A DNA stretch of 64,000 bases from Frankia sp. RB7. GTDB taxonomy: Bacteria; Pseudomonadota; Alphaproteobacteria; Rhizobiales; Xanthobacteraceae. The position numbers were made by a program, and so were the translations under genes. How positions within the stretch are numbered: position 1 is the stretch's first letter; the number at the start of each line of letters is the position of its first letter. Under the pieces are notes generated by a model. That model was not told the DNA's origin, did not search any database, and was given only the letters and a program-made list of their open reading frames with translations. The stretch is from positions 1 to 64,000 of the forward strand of contig JAUEPE010000033.1 in NCBI GenBank assembly GCA_030403585.1, read 5' to 3'. Positions 36,606 to 45,380 of the stretch are shown here, one piece after another.

Positions 36606-38300
36606 TTGACCCCCGCATTGCCGCAAGCCTCCGAAATCCTGGCCGCTCTCGGTCAGGCCGTGTTCGTCTGGGATATCGCGAGCGACGCCATCGTCTGGGG
36701 CGAGCAGGCCGGTGCCATCTTCCCCGGCATTCCGGCCGAGCGCCTCGCGACCGGCGCCGAGTTCGCCAAGCTGATCGAGCCCGCGCAGACGCTGCGAAGC
36801 GCGGCACTGGCGCAGACATCCGCCGTGCACGGCACCGACGGCACGCCTTACCGGGTCGAATATGGCGTGCGCATGAGCGCCTCCGATCCCGTGGTCTGGA
36901 TCGAGGAGACCGGCCGCTGGTTCGCCGGTGCCGACGGCCGCCCGATGCGCGCGATAGGCTCCGTCCGCATCAACAACGAGCAGCGCGCCCGTGACGAGGA
37001 GCTGACCAAGCTTGCCCGGCTTGATCCCCTGACCGGCGAGCTCAACCGCTCTCACCTGATCGCGGCGCTGGCCGAAGCGATCGAGGAGACGAGCCGCTTC
37101 CGCTCGACCGCAGCCTTCATGCTGGTCGGCATCGATCATCTTGCCCGCGTCAACGACGCCTTCGGCTTCGACGTTGCCGATGCCGTGATCCTCGACGTCG
37201 CCAAGCGCATCCGCGCGCGCCTGCGCGGTGGTGACGTGCTCGGCCGCTTCTCCGGCAACAAGTTCGGCCTCATCCTGAAGAACTGCACCGTCGACGACAT
37301 GAACGTTGCCGCGGAGCGCTTCCTTGCCGGCGTCCGTGATGAGGTGGTGCCGACCAAATCCGGCCCGGTCTCGGTCACCGTCTCGATCGGCGCGGTCAGC
37401 CTGCCGCGCTACGCCCGCAATGCCGACGAGGCCATCAACCGCGCCCACGAAACGCTGGATGCCGCCAAGCGCCGCCGCGCCGGCTCGTTCGCCGCCTGGC
37501 GTCCGAACGCCGAGCGCGACGCGCAGCGCCGCGTCAACATTCGCGTCACCGACGAGATCGTCACCGCGCTGAACGAGCGCCGCATCAAGCTCGCGTATGA
37601 GCCGGTGGTGTCGGCTGCCACGCGCGAGGGCGCGTTCCACGAATGCCTGGTGCGGATGGATCAGGGCGGCGGCCAGGTGCTGCTCGCGCCCGACATCGTT
37701 CCGGTCGCCGAGCGGCTCGGCCTCATCCGCCTGGTCGATCACCGCGTGCTCGAGCTCGTGGTCGCCGAGCTCGCGGCCGCGCCCGACATCCGCCTCAGCC
37801 TCAACATCTCGCCTGATACCACGATGGATCCGGACTGGTGGGCCGGGATCGAATCGCTGATGCGCGCGCATCCTGGTGTCGCCGAGCGGCTGATCGTGGA
37901 GATCACCGAGACGGTGGCGATCCAGGACATCGACGATGTCCGCGGCTTCGTCACGCGGCTGAAGAATTTCGGCAGCCGCATCGCCATCGACGATTTCGGC
38001 GCCGGCTACACCTCGTTCCGCAATCTGCGCAAGCTCGGCGTGGACATCGTCAAGATCGACGGCGCCTTCGTGCAAAACATCACGCATTCCGCCGACGACC
38101 GCGCCTTTGTGCAGACCTTGATCGACCTCGCCCGCCGCCTCGAGATCAAGACCGTCGCCGAATGGGTGCAGGACGATGAAGCCGCCAGCATGCTGCGCGA
38201 CTGGGGCTGCGACTACATCCAGGGGCGGTTGATCGGGTTGGCGTCATCCGATCGCCCGTGGAGCGCGCCGCCGGATAGCGCGCTGCCCGCGGCGGGGTAG
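36606..38300 (+). CDS. Degenerate-GGDEF/EAL c-di-GMP protein
   Basis: The 564-residue cytoplasmic protein has an N-terminal PAS-like region (about 8-120, VFVWDIASDAIVWGEQAGAI), a GGDEF domain (about 130-300) and an EAL domain (about 315-550). The GGDEF signature reads SGNKF (GRFSGNKFGLIL), so diguanylate cyclase activity should be lost. The EAL domain has ECL for EAL but keeps the ITETVAIQD glutamate, DDFGAGYTSF and KIDG lysine, and the TVAEWV glutamate, so c-di-GMP hydrolysis or binding is plausible. TTG 36606 follows GAGG at six bases and gives the normal start. It is monocistronic. Confidence 0.85.
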   Translation: MTPALPQASEILAALGQAVFVWDIASDAIVWGEQAGAIFPGIPAERLATGAEFAKLIEPAQTLRSAALAQTSAVHGTDGTPYRVEYGVRMSASDPVVWIEETGRWFAGADGRPMRAIGSVRINNEQRARDEELTKLARLDPLTGELNRSHLIAALAEAIEETSRFRSTAAFMLVGIDHLARVNDAFGFDVADAVILDVAKRIRARLRGGDVLGRFSGNKFGLILKNCTVDDMNVAAERFLAGVRDEVVPTKSGPVSVTVSIGAVSLPRYARNADEAINRAHETLDAAKRRRAGSFAAWRPNAERDAQRRVNIRVTDEIVTALNERRIKLAYEPVVSAATREGAFHECLVRMDQGGGQVLLAPDIVPVAERLGLIRLVDHRVLELVVAELAAAPDIRLSLNISPDTTMDPDWWAGIESLMRAHPGVAERLIVEITETVAIQDIDDVRGFVTRLKNFGSRIAIDDFGAGYTSFRNLRKLGVDIVKIDGAFVQNITHSADDRAFVQTLIDLARRLEIKTVAEWVQDDEAASMLRDWGCDYIQGRLIGLASSDRPWSAPPDSALPAAG

Positions 38301-38304
38301 GTGC

Positions 38305-38345
38305 CGGGGTGGGCAAAGGCGCAAAACGCCGTGCCCACCATTTCG
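38305..38345. repeat. Dispersed GTGGGCAAAGGCG repeat, short copy
   Basis: GGGTGGGCAAAGGCG-CAAAA-CGCCGTGCCCACC forms a hairpin three bases after the GGDEF/EAL stop. It is a half-length relative of the element at 9767-9858 and lies between two convergent c-di-GMP genes, where it may separate their transcripts. Confidence 0.7.
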
Positions 38346-38439
38346 CGCCGAATGCGACGAATTTCTCCTTTGAAATCAACGCCGCTTCTACTGTGCATGG
38401 GGTTGTTTTCGCGGACATTCACGAGGAGAAGGGCGAGGC

Positions 38440-41307
38440 TCACGCCACGCGGCGGACCGTGTTCAACCGCTCGATGGTGTGGCCGACCTCGGCCGCCGGA
38501 CACGGCCTGCCGAAATAATATCCCTGCACCGCGGTGCAGCCGCATTCGCGGACGAATTCGAGCTGCTCCACCGTCTCGACGCCTTCCGCCGTGGTCTCGA
38601 CGCCAAGCACGGAGCCGAGGCTGGCAATGGTGCGGACGATGGCGACGCTCTCCGGGCTTTCGCCGAGCGTGCCGACGAAGGAGCGGTCGATCTTGATGCG
38701 GTCGAACGGGAATTTGCGCAAGTAACTCAGCGAAGAATAGCCGACGCCGAAATCGTCGAGGCTGACGCGCACGCCGAGGGCGCGGAGCTGATGCAGGATC
38801 CCGATCGTCGCTTCGCTGTCGTCGAGCAGCGCCGTCTCGGTGACCTCGAGCTCGAGCCGCTGCGGCGGCAGACCGGCCTCCGCAAGCGCGCTCGTCACCA
38901 TCGCAACCAGTCCGGGCGAGTGGAACTGCACGGGCGACAAATTGACCGCGATCGTCAGGTCCGGCCACGAGGCCGCCGTCGCGCACGCCGTCCGCAAGAC
39001 CCATTCGCCGATCGGAACGATCAGGCCGGTTTCTTCGGCGATCGGAATGAACTCGGCCGGCGAAACCAGGCCGCGCGACGGATGCTTCCAGCGCAGCAGC
39101 GCCTCGAAGCCGGTGAGCTCGGTCGCGTCGAGCCGCACTTGTGGCTGGAACACCAGATGGAATTCGTTGGCTCCCAGCGCGCTGCGCAGGTCATGCTCGA
39201 GCGCGTGCCGGCTGCGTGCCTCTTCTTCCATCTCGGGCTCGAACAGCTGATAGGCGCCGCGGCCCTTGGCCTTGGCCTGGTACAGCGCGAGGTCGGCGCA
39301 TTTCATCAGCTCGTCGGCGTCGAGCCCGTGATCGGGCGCGATCGCGATGCCGACGGAGACGCCGACATGAATCGACTGGTTCTCCAGCGGCGGCGGATGG
39401 CCGATGATCTCGACCAGCCGTCGCGCCAGCCGCTCCGCCGATTGCGGCTGCGGTCCGCGCTGCAGCACGGCGAACTCGTCGCCGCCGAGGCGGGCGACGG
39501 TGTCGTGCTCGCCGACATTCTCCTTCAGCCGGGCCGCGACCCAGCGCAGCAAGCGGTCGCCGGCGGCGTGGCCGAGCCGGTCGTTGACGGTCTTGAAATT
39601 GTCGAGGTCGAAGCACAGCACCCCCATCGCCCCGCCGGCGATCGCGACCTGGTTCAGCCCCTCGCCCATCTTCTCGCGGAACAGCGTGCGGTTGGGCAGG
39701 TCAGTCAGGGAGTCGTGCCGCGCCATGTGGGCGACCCGGGCCTGGGCCTTGTGACGCTCGGTAACGTCCTCATAGGTGACGACCCAGCCGCCATGCTCCA
39801 TCCGCTTGTGGTTGAGCTTGATGATGCGGCCGTCGCTCAAATGGCGGTGCAGCGTGTGCTCGCCTTCGCGCAGCCGCTCGACATAGTCGGCATAGAGTTT
39901 TGCGGCGGTGGTGTTCGGATGGATGCCGAGATCGCAGCTGTGCTCCATGATCTCGCGCATCGAGACGCCGGGTTTCACAATGTCGGGCGACAGGCCGTAC
40001 ATCTCGATGTAACGGCGGTTGCAGACGATCACGTGCAGGCTCGCATCGAGCATGCACAGACCCTGGCTCATGTTGTTCAGCGCCGCGTCGAAGCGGCGAT
40101 ACTGCTCGCTCAGCTCCTCGACCGCGTGCTCACGCTCGGTGATGTCCTCATAGGTGGCGACGAAGCCGCCTTCGGGCAGCGCGCAGTAGCGCACCGAGAT
40201 CACCGTGCCGTTGGTCATGCTCCGACGCATCGTCGAGGAGTCGCGGTTTGCGATCCGGATGCGGGCGGATTCGAGGATCTGCCGCGGGCTGTATTCGGAG
40301 GAGAAGGCGCCGTTCGCCATCGAGCGCTCGATCAGCTCGGCGAGATGCGTGCCGGGCTTGCTCTCCTCCGGCGACAGCCGGTAGATCTCCTGGTAGGTGG
40401 AGTTGCAGATGCGCAGGCGCATGTCGCTGTCGTAGAACGCGAGGCCATGCGCCATGTTTTCGAGCGCGGCGTCCAGCATCAGGTTCTGCTGATTCAGCGT
40501 CTCCTCGTGCTGCAGCCGCTCGGTGACGTCCTCATGCACGGTGACCCAGCCGCCGTCGGGCATGAACCGGGAGACGGCCTGCACCCTGCGGCCGTCGTAG
40601 CGCGTCACCAGAACGGTCTTCGGGCTCCTGGTCTGGACGTCGTTGATCCGGGCATCGCGGAACTCGTCTCCGGACATGTCCGCTCTGTTGCCGCGCGACA
40701 GCCAATGGTCGATGGCCACGCTGTGCGCGACACCCGGTTTCACGACGTTGGGGTCGAGGTTGTAGAATTGCAGGAAGCGCTCGTTGCAGACGACGACGCG
40801 GCCGTCGGCGTCATACATGATGAGGCCGTGCGACATGTGGGCGAGTGCGTGCTGGCTGCGCTCGGTCTGGAGTTGCAGCTCGGTCTCTAATCGGGCGAGG
40901 CGACTGACATCGTCGCAGATCGTCATCCAGCCGCCATCAGGAAGCGGCTTCAGCTCAAGCGTGATGACAAGGCCGCTTGCGAGTGTCTGTCGGGTGCGGA
41001 ATGGCTTGCCGGTGGCGATCAATGCGATCCGGGAAGCGTAGAGCGCGTCAACCTCTCCTGCCGGGATGTTGCCGAGCGCCACGCTGTGGCCGAGCACGTC
41101 GCGGTAGCGCGCTCCGATCCTGACGACGTCGGCCGACATTTCGAACAGTTCGATATACCGACGGTTGACCAGCACGATCCGGTTATCGGCGTCGTAGACG
41201 CAGACGCCCTGTTCCATGCCGTCGAGCGCAAGCTGGTTCAGCGCGAGCAGGCCGTCCTGGCCTTGCTCGCGGCGTGCACCGAGCTCGTTGTCGCGGGTCG
41301 ACGTCAT
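38440..41307 (-). CDS. Multi-PAS GGDEF/EAL diguanylate cyclase/phosphodiesterase
   Basis: The 955-residue cytoplasmic protein has four tandem PAS domains (each with a GxxxYDADxRxxxCN-like core, e.g. GLIMYDADGRVVVCNERFL, GLAFYDSDMRLRICNSTYQ, GLCMLDASLHVIVCNRRYI, and GVCVYDADNRIVLVNRRYI first), a GGDEF domain with intact LGGDEF at 608-612, and an EAL domain with intact EAL at 735-737, NLSPVQFHS, DDFGVGYSSLSYL and KIDRSF. Both catalytic sites look active, so it could make and degrade c-di-GMP under PAS input. The four PAS repeats arose by tandem duplication. ATG 41307 is preceded by only a weak site; the frame opens at 41331. Confidence 0.93.
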   Translation of the reverse strand: MTSTRDNELGARREQGQDGLLALNQLALDGMEQGVCVYDADNRIVLVNRRYIELFEMSADVVRIGARYRDVLGHSVALGNIPAGEVDALYASRIALIATGKPFRTRQTLASGLVITLELKPLPDGGWMTICDDVSRLARLETELQLQTERSQHALAHMSHGLIMYDADGRVVVCNERFLQFYNLDPNVVKPGVAHSVAIDHWLSRGNRADMSGDEFRDARINDVQTRSPKTVLVTRYDGRRVQAVSRFMPDGGWVTVHEDVTERLQHEETLNQQNLMLDAALENMAHGLAFYDSDMRLRICNSTYQEIYRLSPEESKPGTHLAELIERSMANGAFSSEYSPRQILESARIRIANRDSSTMRRSMTNGTVISVRYCALPEGGFVATYEDITEREHAVEELSEQYRRFDAALNNMSQGLCMLDASLHVIVCNRRYIEMYGLSPDIVKPGVSMREIMEHSCDLGIHPNTTAAKLYADYVERLREGEHTLHRHLSDGRIIKLNHKRMEHGGWVVTYEDVTERHKAQARVAHMARHDSLTDLPNRTLFREKMGEGLNQVAIAGGAMGVLCFDLDNFKTVNDRLGHAAGDRLLRWVAARLKENVGEHDTVARLGGDEFAVLQRGPQPQSAERLARRLVEIIGHPPPLENQSIHVGVSVGIAIAPDHGLDADELMKCADLALYQAKAKGRGAYQLFEPEMEEEARSRHALEHDLRSALGANEFHLVFQPQVRLDATELTGFEALLRWKHPSRGLVSPAEFIPIAEETGLIVPIGEWVLRTACATAASWPDLTIAVNLSPVQFHSPGLVAMVTSALAEAGLPPQRLELEVTETALLDDSEATIGILHQLRALGVRVSLDDFGVGYSSLSYLRKFPFDRIKIDRSFVGTLGESPESVAIVRTIASLGSVLGVETTAEGVETVEQLEFVRECGCTAVQGYYFGRPCPAAEVGHTIERLNTVRRVA

Positions 41308-41453
41308 GGGATCAGTGGGTCTCGGTGGCAATAGACTTAACGCAACGTAATTCAGCCACTGAGCGTAGCGAAGAGGCGGGAAAATTCCCTTAAGCGCCGT
41401 AGTTTACGGAGGGTGACTGATGACGGAGTCGGAGAGCAACCTGCGAGCCTACG

Positions 41454-42329
41454 CTACGGCCCGTACAGCACGAGTTCCGTATCCGTGAGGTCGGCCAGCC
41501 GCGGGCGGTGCGGGCCCTTGAAATATTTGCGGCCGCGACGTTCGGTATAAATACCGACAAGGCCGGGGATGGGCTCGTTCGAATCGACGATCACCGAGAT
41601 CTTGCCCAGCCGCAACAGCAGTCGGCCGATGCGGCCGGCGCAGGCGGTGTATTCGGCGGCACTGCGGCAGTAGATCAGCTGCATTGCCGGCGGTGCGATG
41701 AAACCGCGGCGGATCCGCACCGGTTGCAGGATAAAGGGGAAGACGCCCTTCGGCGTGCGGCAGACGAGGCTCAGGCAATTATAGCGCGCATGCCGGGTCA
41801 GTAGCTCGGTCTCTTCGTCGGAGAGCCCTTCGATCTGCTTGGTATGCTGCGAGATGACCTCGATCTTGCTCCAGCGCGGCGCGCGCGATAGCGCCGGCAC
41901 CGAGAAGAACAGGCCGCGGCAATAGGCGCGAAAGCCCTGCGTCTCGATGATCGGCCAGGTCCACACGGCCGGGCTGATGTTGAGATAGGTCACGTGCTTG
42001 TGCCGCTGCGCGATCTTGGTCAGCAGCGGCGCGTAGTTGCGGTACGCCGGCTCGACATACCAGCTCGACAGATTGCACTGAATGGCGGTCGCCTCGCCAT
42101 CCTTGCGCGTCGTGTAGATCAGCAGCAGCACGCCGACCGGCGTGCCGTCATCGTCGAGCATGTAGCCGAAGCGCGGATAGCCGTCCGGCACCGGCCGGAA
42201 GGCCTGCCGGCGCAGGCCCTGGATCCAGTAGTTGCGCGAGCGGCCGACGAAGCCGTGCGTCAACAGATCCGCGACCGCATCGACGTCGGCTTCGGTGATC
42301 TCGCGACATCGTACCTTGGTGTGGATCAC
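41454..42329 (-). CDS. Acyltransferase-like (GNAT-fold) protein of the aminoacyl-carrier-protein cluster
   Basis: The 291-residue protein starts MIHTKVRCREITEADVDAVA, the usual N-terminus of GNAT-fold acyltransferases, followed by LLTHGF, GYMLDDDGTPVGVLLLIYTT and SSWYVEPAYRNYAPLLTKIA, which resembles the strand-helix that binds the phosphopantetheine arm. The second half (about 150-291) is unlike common GNATs and may be a second lobe. The gene is 36 bases after the carrier-protein ligase on the same strand. Transfer of an aminoacyl or acyl group from the carrier protein is a reasonable inference, but no activity is proven for this group as far as I know. Confidence 0.65.
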   Translation of the reverse strand: MIHTKVRCREITEADVDAVADLLTHGFVGRSRNYWIQGLRRQAFRPVPDGYPRFGYMLDDDGTPVGVLLLIYTTRKDGEATAIQCNLSSWYVEPAYRNYAPLLTKIAQRHKHVTYLNISPAVWTWPIIETQGFRAYCRGLFFSVPALSRAPRWSKIEVISQHTKQIEGLSDEETELLTRHARYNCLSLVCRTPKGVFPFILQPVRIRRGFIAPPAMQLIYCRSAAEYTACAGRIGRLLLRLGKISVIVDSNEPIPGLVGIYTERRGRKYFKGPHRPRLADLTDTELVLYGP

Positions 42330-42365
42330 GCTCGTCTTACCCGTGGAAATGATCGGCCTCTTACC

Positions 42366-43346
42366 TTAGCGCCAGCCTTCGCCGTGGGCGTCAGCCGCGA
42401 CTTGCGGCTGCATGCCCAGGAGATCCCGCACCTTGGCGGGCCAAGCGGAAAGATCGGTGCCGTGGGTGTGGAACATCGCGACGGCCAGGCGATCCATGCC
42501 GAAGGCAACGCAGCCGGTGTGCGCGGGTTCGCCATTGGCGTCCTGGATGCCCCAGGTCGTGCCGAAATGTTCGCGGTGATAGTTGAAGCTCATGCAGGCG
42601 GTCGGCTGCTCTTCCGAACGCAGCGGGATCAGCAGCTCGAACTTGAGCTGCTGCTGCTTCTGGCTCACCGCCTTCATCTGGCCGACGCGGCCGAAGAAGG
42701 GGTCGCTGGCATAGTCGACGCGAAAGGTCAGGCCGAGATCGGTTGCGATCGCCTGCGCGCGCACCATCCAGCGTTCGCGGAAATCGGCGACGTCATCGGG
42801 CGTGCCGATGCAGACATATTCGCGCATCCGGAACGATTGCAGCCGGTCGAGATGCTTTGACGGCTCGCGACGGAAGCAGTCGGCAGCGACGTCGAAGCGC
42901 AGGCCGCCCTTCGGCAGCTGGCCGCGGCTCGCCGCGATCGGATAGACGGGGTAGCAGGCGGCCGGCGATAGCACGAGATCGGCCGGCGACAGCGACGAAG
43001 TCCAGTCGCCGCCGGCGTCGAAGCGGCTCACCGCGGCGTTGATCTCGCGCTCGGTGCCGTGCAGGCCGCAGACGCAGCCGAGCAGGTTCGGAAAGCTCTT
43101 GAGGTAACCGGACTTTTCCAGCTGGCTGCGGCTCATCACCGGCGGGAAGCGCATCACCTCGGTGCCGGCCTCGCGATTGCTGGTGATCAGCGCGGCGAGC
43201 CTCTCGACGATGCCCTCGTAGAGCGCGGTGCGGGCATAGACGCCGTCCGAACCCATCGGGTGGAACAGCTTGTCGGCGAGATGATCGAGCGGATCGGCCG
43301 CCTGCGGGGCGGTCTCGGGCGAATCGGGGAGAACAGCAATGTTCAT
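42366..43346 (-). CDS. Amino acid--[acyl-carrier-protein] ligase (class II tRNA-synthetase-like)
   Basis: This 326-residue protein is a truncated, atypical seryl-tRNA-synthetase homologue that lacks a tRNA-binding domain. It activates a small amino acid with ATP and loads it on the phosphopantetheine of a dedicated carrier protein. The zinc site is complete: C131 (SPAACYPVY), E176 (SFRMREYVC) and C279 (HTGCVAFGMDR), at exactly the positions I know for Bradyrhizobium Bll0957. Class II motif 2 (FRREPSKHLDRLQSFRMRE) and motif 3 (GCVAFGMDRLAVAMF) are present. ATG 43346 follows AGGAAG. The gene lies in an operon between an acyl-CoA-dehydrogenase-like gene and a GNAT-like gene, with the carrier protein divergent. 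Confidence 0.92.
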   Translation of the reverse strand: MNIAVLPDSPETAPQAADPLDHLADKLFHPMGSDGVYARTALYEGIVERLAALITSNREAGTEVMRFPPVMSRSQLEKSGYLKSFPNLLGCVCGLHGTEREINAAVSRFDAGGDWTSSLSPADLVLSPAACYPVYPIAASRGQLPKGGLRFDVAADCFRREPSKHLDRLQSFRMREYVCIGTPDDVADFRERWMVRAQAIATDLGLTFRVDYASDPFFGRVGQMKAVSQKQQQLKFELLIPLRSEEQPTACMSFNYHREHFGTTWGIQDANGEPAHTGCVAFGMDRLAVAMFHTHGTDLSAWPAKVRDLLGMQPQVAADAHGEGWR

Positions 43347-43395
43347 GTTCGACTTCCTGTTATCGGCAATTATTCTTGTTGGTCTCGAAAGCACG

Positions 43396-43446
43396 TCAGT
43401 CGCGAAGGCTTGTTAGTCCCGAAGGCTTGCTAGTCCCGAAGGCTTG
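43396..43446. repeat. Three 17-base tandem repeats at the acyl-CoA dehydrogenase 3' end
   Basis: On the minus strand three consecutive 17-base units CAAGCCTTCGGGACTAG, CAAGCCTTCGGGACTAA and CAAGCCTTCGCGACTGA occur. The first ends the coding region (stop TAG at 43430-43432) and the next two lie in the intergenic space. Each unit ends in a different stop codon. Confidence 0.9.
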
Positions 43447-44644
43447 CCGGAATGCCGCTCATCAGGGTCGAGGTGGCGGCGTTGGCCAGAATACGATCGT
43501 TGTTGATCATGATCGGCGACGAGAGCACGTCGCGCAGGTGGCGGCCCATCGTGAACTCGCCATCGTTACGGTAGCCGGACAGGCCCGCGGTGCGCATCGC
43601 ATGCATCACGGTCTCGACCGCGAGCTCGGAGGCCTGCACCTTCAACAGCGTGATCGAGGATTGGAAATCGAGCGAGCCGAGCGCGCGCTCGTCATGCTCG
43701 GCGCGGGCGAAGGCGTCGAGATTGGCTAATATCAATGCGCGCAGTTTGGCCAGCGACATCTTCGCGGCGGTGAAGTGCGCGGCCGCCGGTGGCATCTGAC
43801 CGCCGGAGGTGCGGGCCGCCTTGCGGACGAAAGCCTGCGCACGCATGACAGAGGCAGCGGCAATGCCGGCCCAGGCCGACGACCAGCACAGATGCGCGAA
43901 CGGCGTCATGGTCTGGGCGTGAATTTTGTCATAGGCTTCCGGGAACACACGGTCGGTGGGGCAGTCGACCTTCAGCTCGAAACCGGTTGAACAGGTGCCG
44001 CGCATGCCGAGCGTTTCCCAGCCTTGCGTCTGCTTCAGCGAATAATCGTCCTTGGCGAGCGCCAGCAGCACCTGATCGGAAGCCGCGGCCTCGGTGGCGC
44101 GGCGGGCGATGGTGACGAGGCCGTCAGCCTCGGCGCCGTAGGAGATCACGGTGGCGTCGCGCACCAGCGAGACGGTGTCGCCGGCGTGGTCGACCGCGGC
44201 CGCGCTGGCGCGGATGTTGCCGCCGTTTTGGCCTTCGGTGGTGGAAGAAGCGAGCAGCCACTGGTCGCGGGCGACCCGACGCATCATGGTCTCCATCCAG
44301 GGAATGCCGTGGCCGTGGCGGATCACGCAGGCGACCTTGGTCGTATGCATCGCGTAGATCATCGCGGTCGAGGCGCAGGCGCGTCCCAGCGTGTAGCAGA
44401 TGTCCGTGACGTCGTGGATCGAGGCGCCGAAGCCGCCGAACTCGACCGGGATCATCACGCCGAGCAGCTTCTGCTCGCGCGCGGTGTCGAAGGCCTTGTG
44501 GGGGAAGCGGGCGTCGCGATCGACGGCGTCGGCGTCGGCCGCCGCCACGGTGGCGGTGCGAGCCGCACGCTCGATCAAGGAGGGGCCTTCGAGAAGGCTC
44601 GCTTGCGTCTCGTCGACAGTCAGGACTGCTTCACGCACGTTCAT
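43430..44644 (-). CDS. Acyl-CoA dehydrogenase-family flavoprotein of the aminoacyl-carrier-protein cluster
   Basis: The 404-residue protein has the acyl-CoA dehydrogenase fold: N-terminal helical domain (LLGVMIPVEFGGFGASIHDVTDICYTLG), beta domain (STTEGQNGGNIRAS...) and C-terminal helices (MRTAGLSGYRNDGEFTMGRHLRDVLSSPIMINNDRI). It probably binds FAD. Such enzymes in carrier-protein pathways oxidise aminoacyl or acyl groups tethered to the carrier; here glycine or a related small amino acid is the expected cargo, whose oxidation would give an imine. The catalytic glutamate is not obvious by eye. It heads the minus-strand operon that continues with the ligase 83 bases later. Confidence 0.82.
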   Translation of the reverse strand: MNVREAVLTVDETQASLLEGPSLIERAARTATVAAADADAVDRDARFPHKAFDTAREQKLLGVMIPVEFGGFGASIHDVTDICYTLGRACASTAMIYAMHTTKVACVIRHGHGIPWMETMMRRVARDQWLLASSTTEGQNGGNIRASAAAVDHAGDTVSLVRDATVISYGAEADGLVTIARRATEAAASDQVLLALAKDDYSLKQTQGWETLGMRGTCSTGFELKVDCPTDRVFPEAYDKIHAQTMTPFAHLCWSSAWAGIAAASVMRAQAFVRKAARTSGGQMPPAAAHFTAAKMSLAKLRALILANLDAFARAEHDERALGSLDFQSSITLLKVQASELAVETVMHAMRTAGLSGYRNDGEFTMGRHLRDVLSSPIMINNDRILANAATSTLMSGIPASLRD

Positions 44645-44999
44645 GCTCGTCCGCCTCCGTTTCGTCGTTCGAGACCGCAGGCATCATTTGCGATGCCGTT
44701 CGCGATCATCCGACCATCTTTGCTTGTGATTGGAGGCTACGGATTTAATTCAAATTCGTCGATGAAATAGAGGGTAAACGAACTGCAATTCCCAACGAAC
44801 AGTTAAGGTCCGGTTGTTCGCATGGTGCGAATTTCCACTGTCGCGTTAGGGTTCTGGAAGAAGCCCGAATTCCAGACAATCTGAGTCATCGTTTACTAAG
44901 AAACGCGAAGTAATGGTGGCGCCCATTGCGGGATCGGCCTGCCGTGCCCATCGTACCCGGCAACCGGCCGACCTTTTATGGACAGATGGGAATTTGCCG
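44645..44999. promoter_or_regulatory. Divergent control region of the aminoacyl-carrier-protein cluster
   Basis: The 355-base space between the dehydrogenase and carrier-protein starts is AT-richer than its neighbours (e.g. GGATTTAATTCAAATTCG at 44740-44757) and must hold both promoters. One small inverted repeat, CGAACA-N13-TGTTCG at 44795-44819, lies near its centre. No open frame with coding character is seen. There is no adjacent regulator gene. Confidence 0.5.
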
Positions 45000-45272
45000 A
45001 TGCAGGCCTTCGATACCGATTTGCGCAATCGCATCACCAAGCTCGTGAAGAACATCCTCGCGCAGAACTCGCTCACCGCCGATGTCATGCCGTCGACGAA
45101 ACTCGTCGATGCCGGCCTGACCTCGATGGACATGGTCAATCTGATGCTGGGCGTCGAAGCCGAGTTCGACTTCACCATTCCGCAAACCGAGATCACGCCG
45201 GAGAATTTCCAGTCCGTCGAGACGCTGGAACGGATGGTTGCGACCCAGCTCCAGCCCGCGACCGCGGCTTAG
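45000..45272 (+). CDS. Aminoacyl carrier protein
   Basis: The 90-residue acidic protein has the four-helix acyl-carrier fold (pattern LRNRITKLVKNILAQNSLTA, DVMPSTKLVDAGLTSMDMVN, EFDFTIPQTEITPENFQS). The phosphopantetheine serine is S42 in DAGLTSMDMV. It is not a fatty-acid ACP (which has DSLD-type); it fits the dedicated carrier of the aminoacyl ligase encoded divergently. ATG 45000 follows GGGA; the frame open to 44913 has no site. Its cargo and final product are unknown. Confidence 0.88.
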   Translation: MQAFDTDLRNRITKLVKNILAQNSLTADVMPSTKLVDAGLTSMDMVNLMLGVEAEFDFTIPQTEITPENFQSVETLERMVATQLQPATAA

Positions 45273-45380
45273 GTCAAGTATACCGCCGCCTCCCGCGAGG
45301 CCCCACCACCCGGTTTCAAAACCGCCGCAAAACTGGCATAGCTTAACCGTGTCGCACGTAGCTGACAGGGTGGAGCAGGC

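Noticed and set aside
38479..40890. Long plus-strand open frame (803 codons) over the multi-PAS protein
   Set aside because: Antisense to four PAS domains, GGDEF and EAL motifs; no start signal or motif of its own.
43396..43446. Possible CRISPR-like array
   Set aside because: The three 17-base units are directly adjacent without spacers, and the first is part of a coding region.
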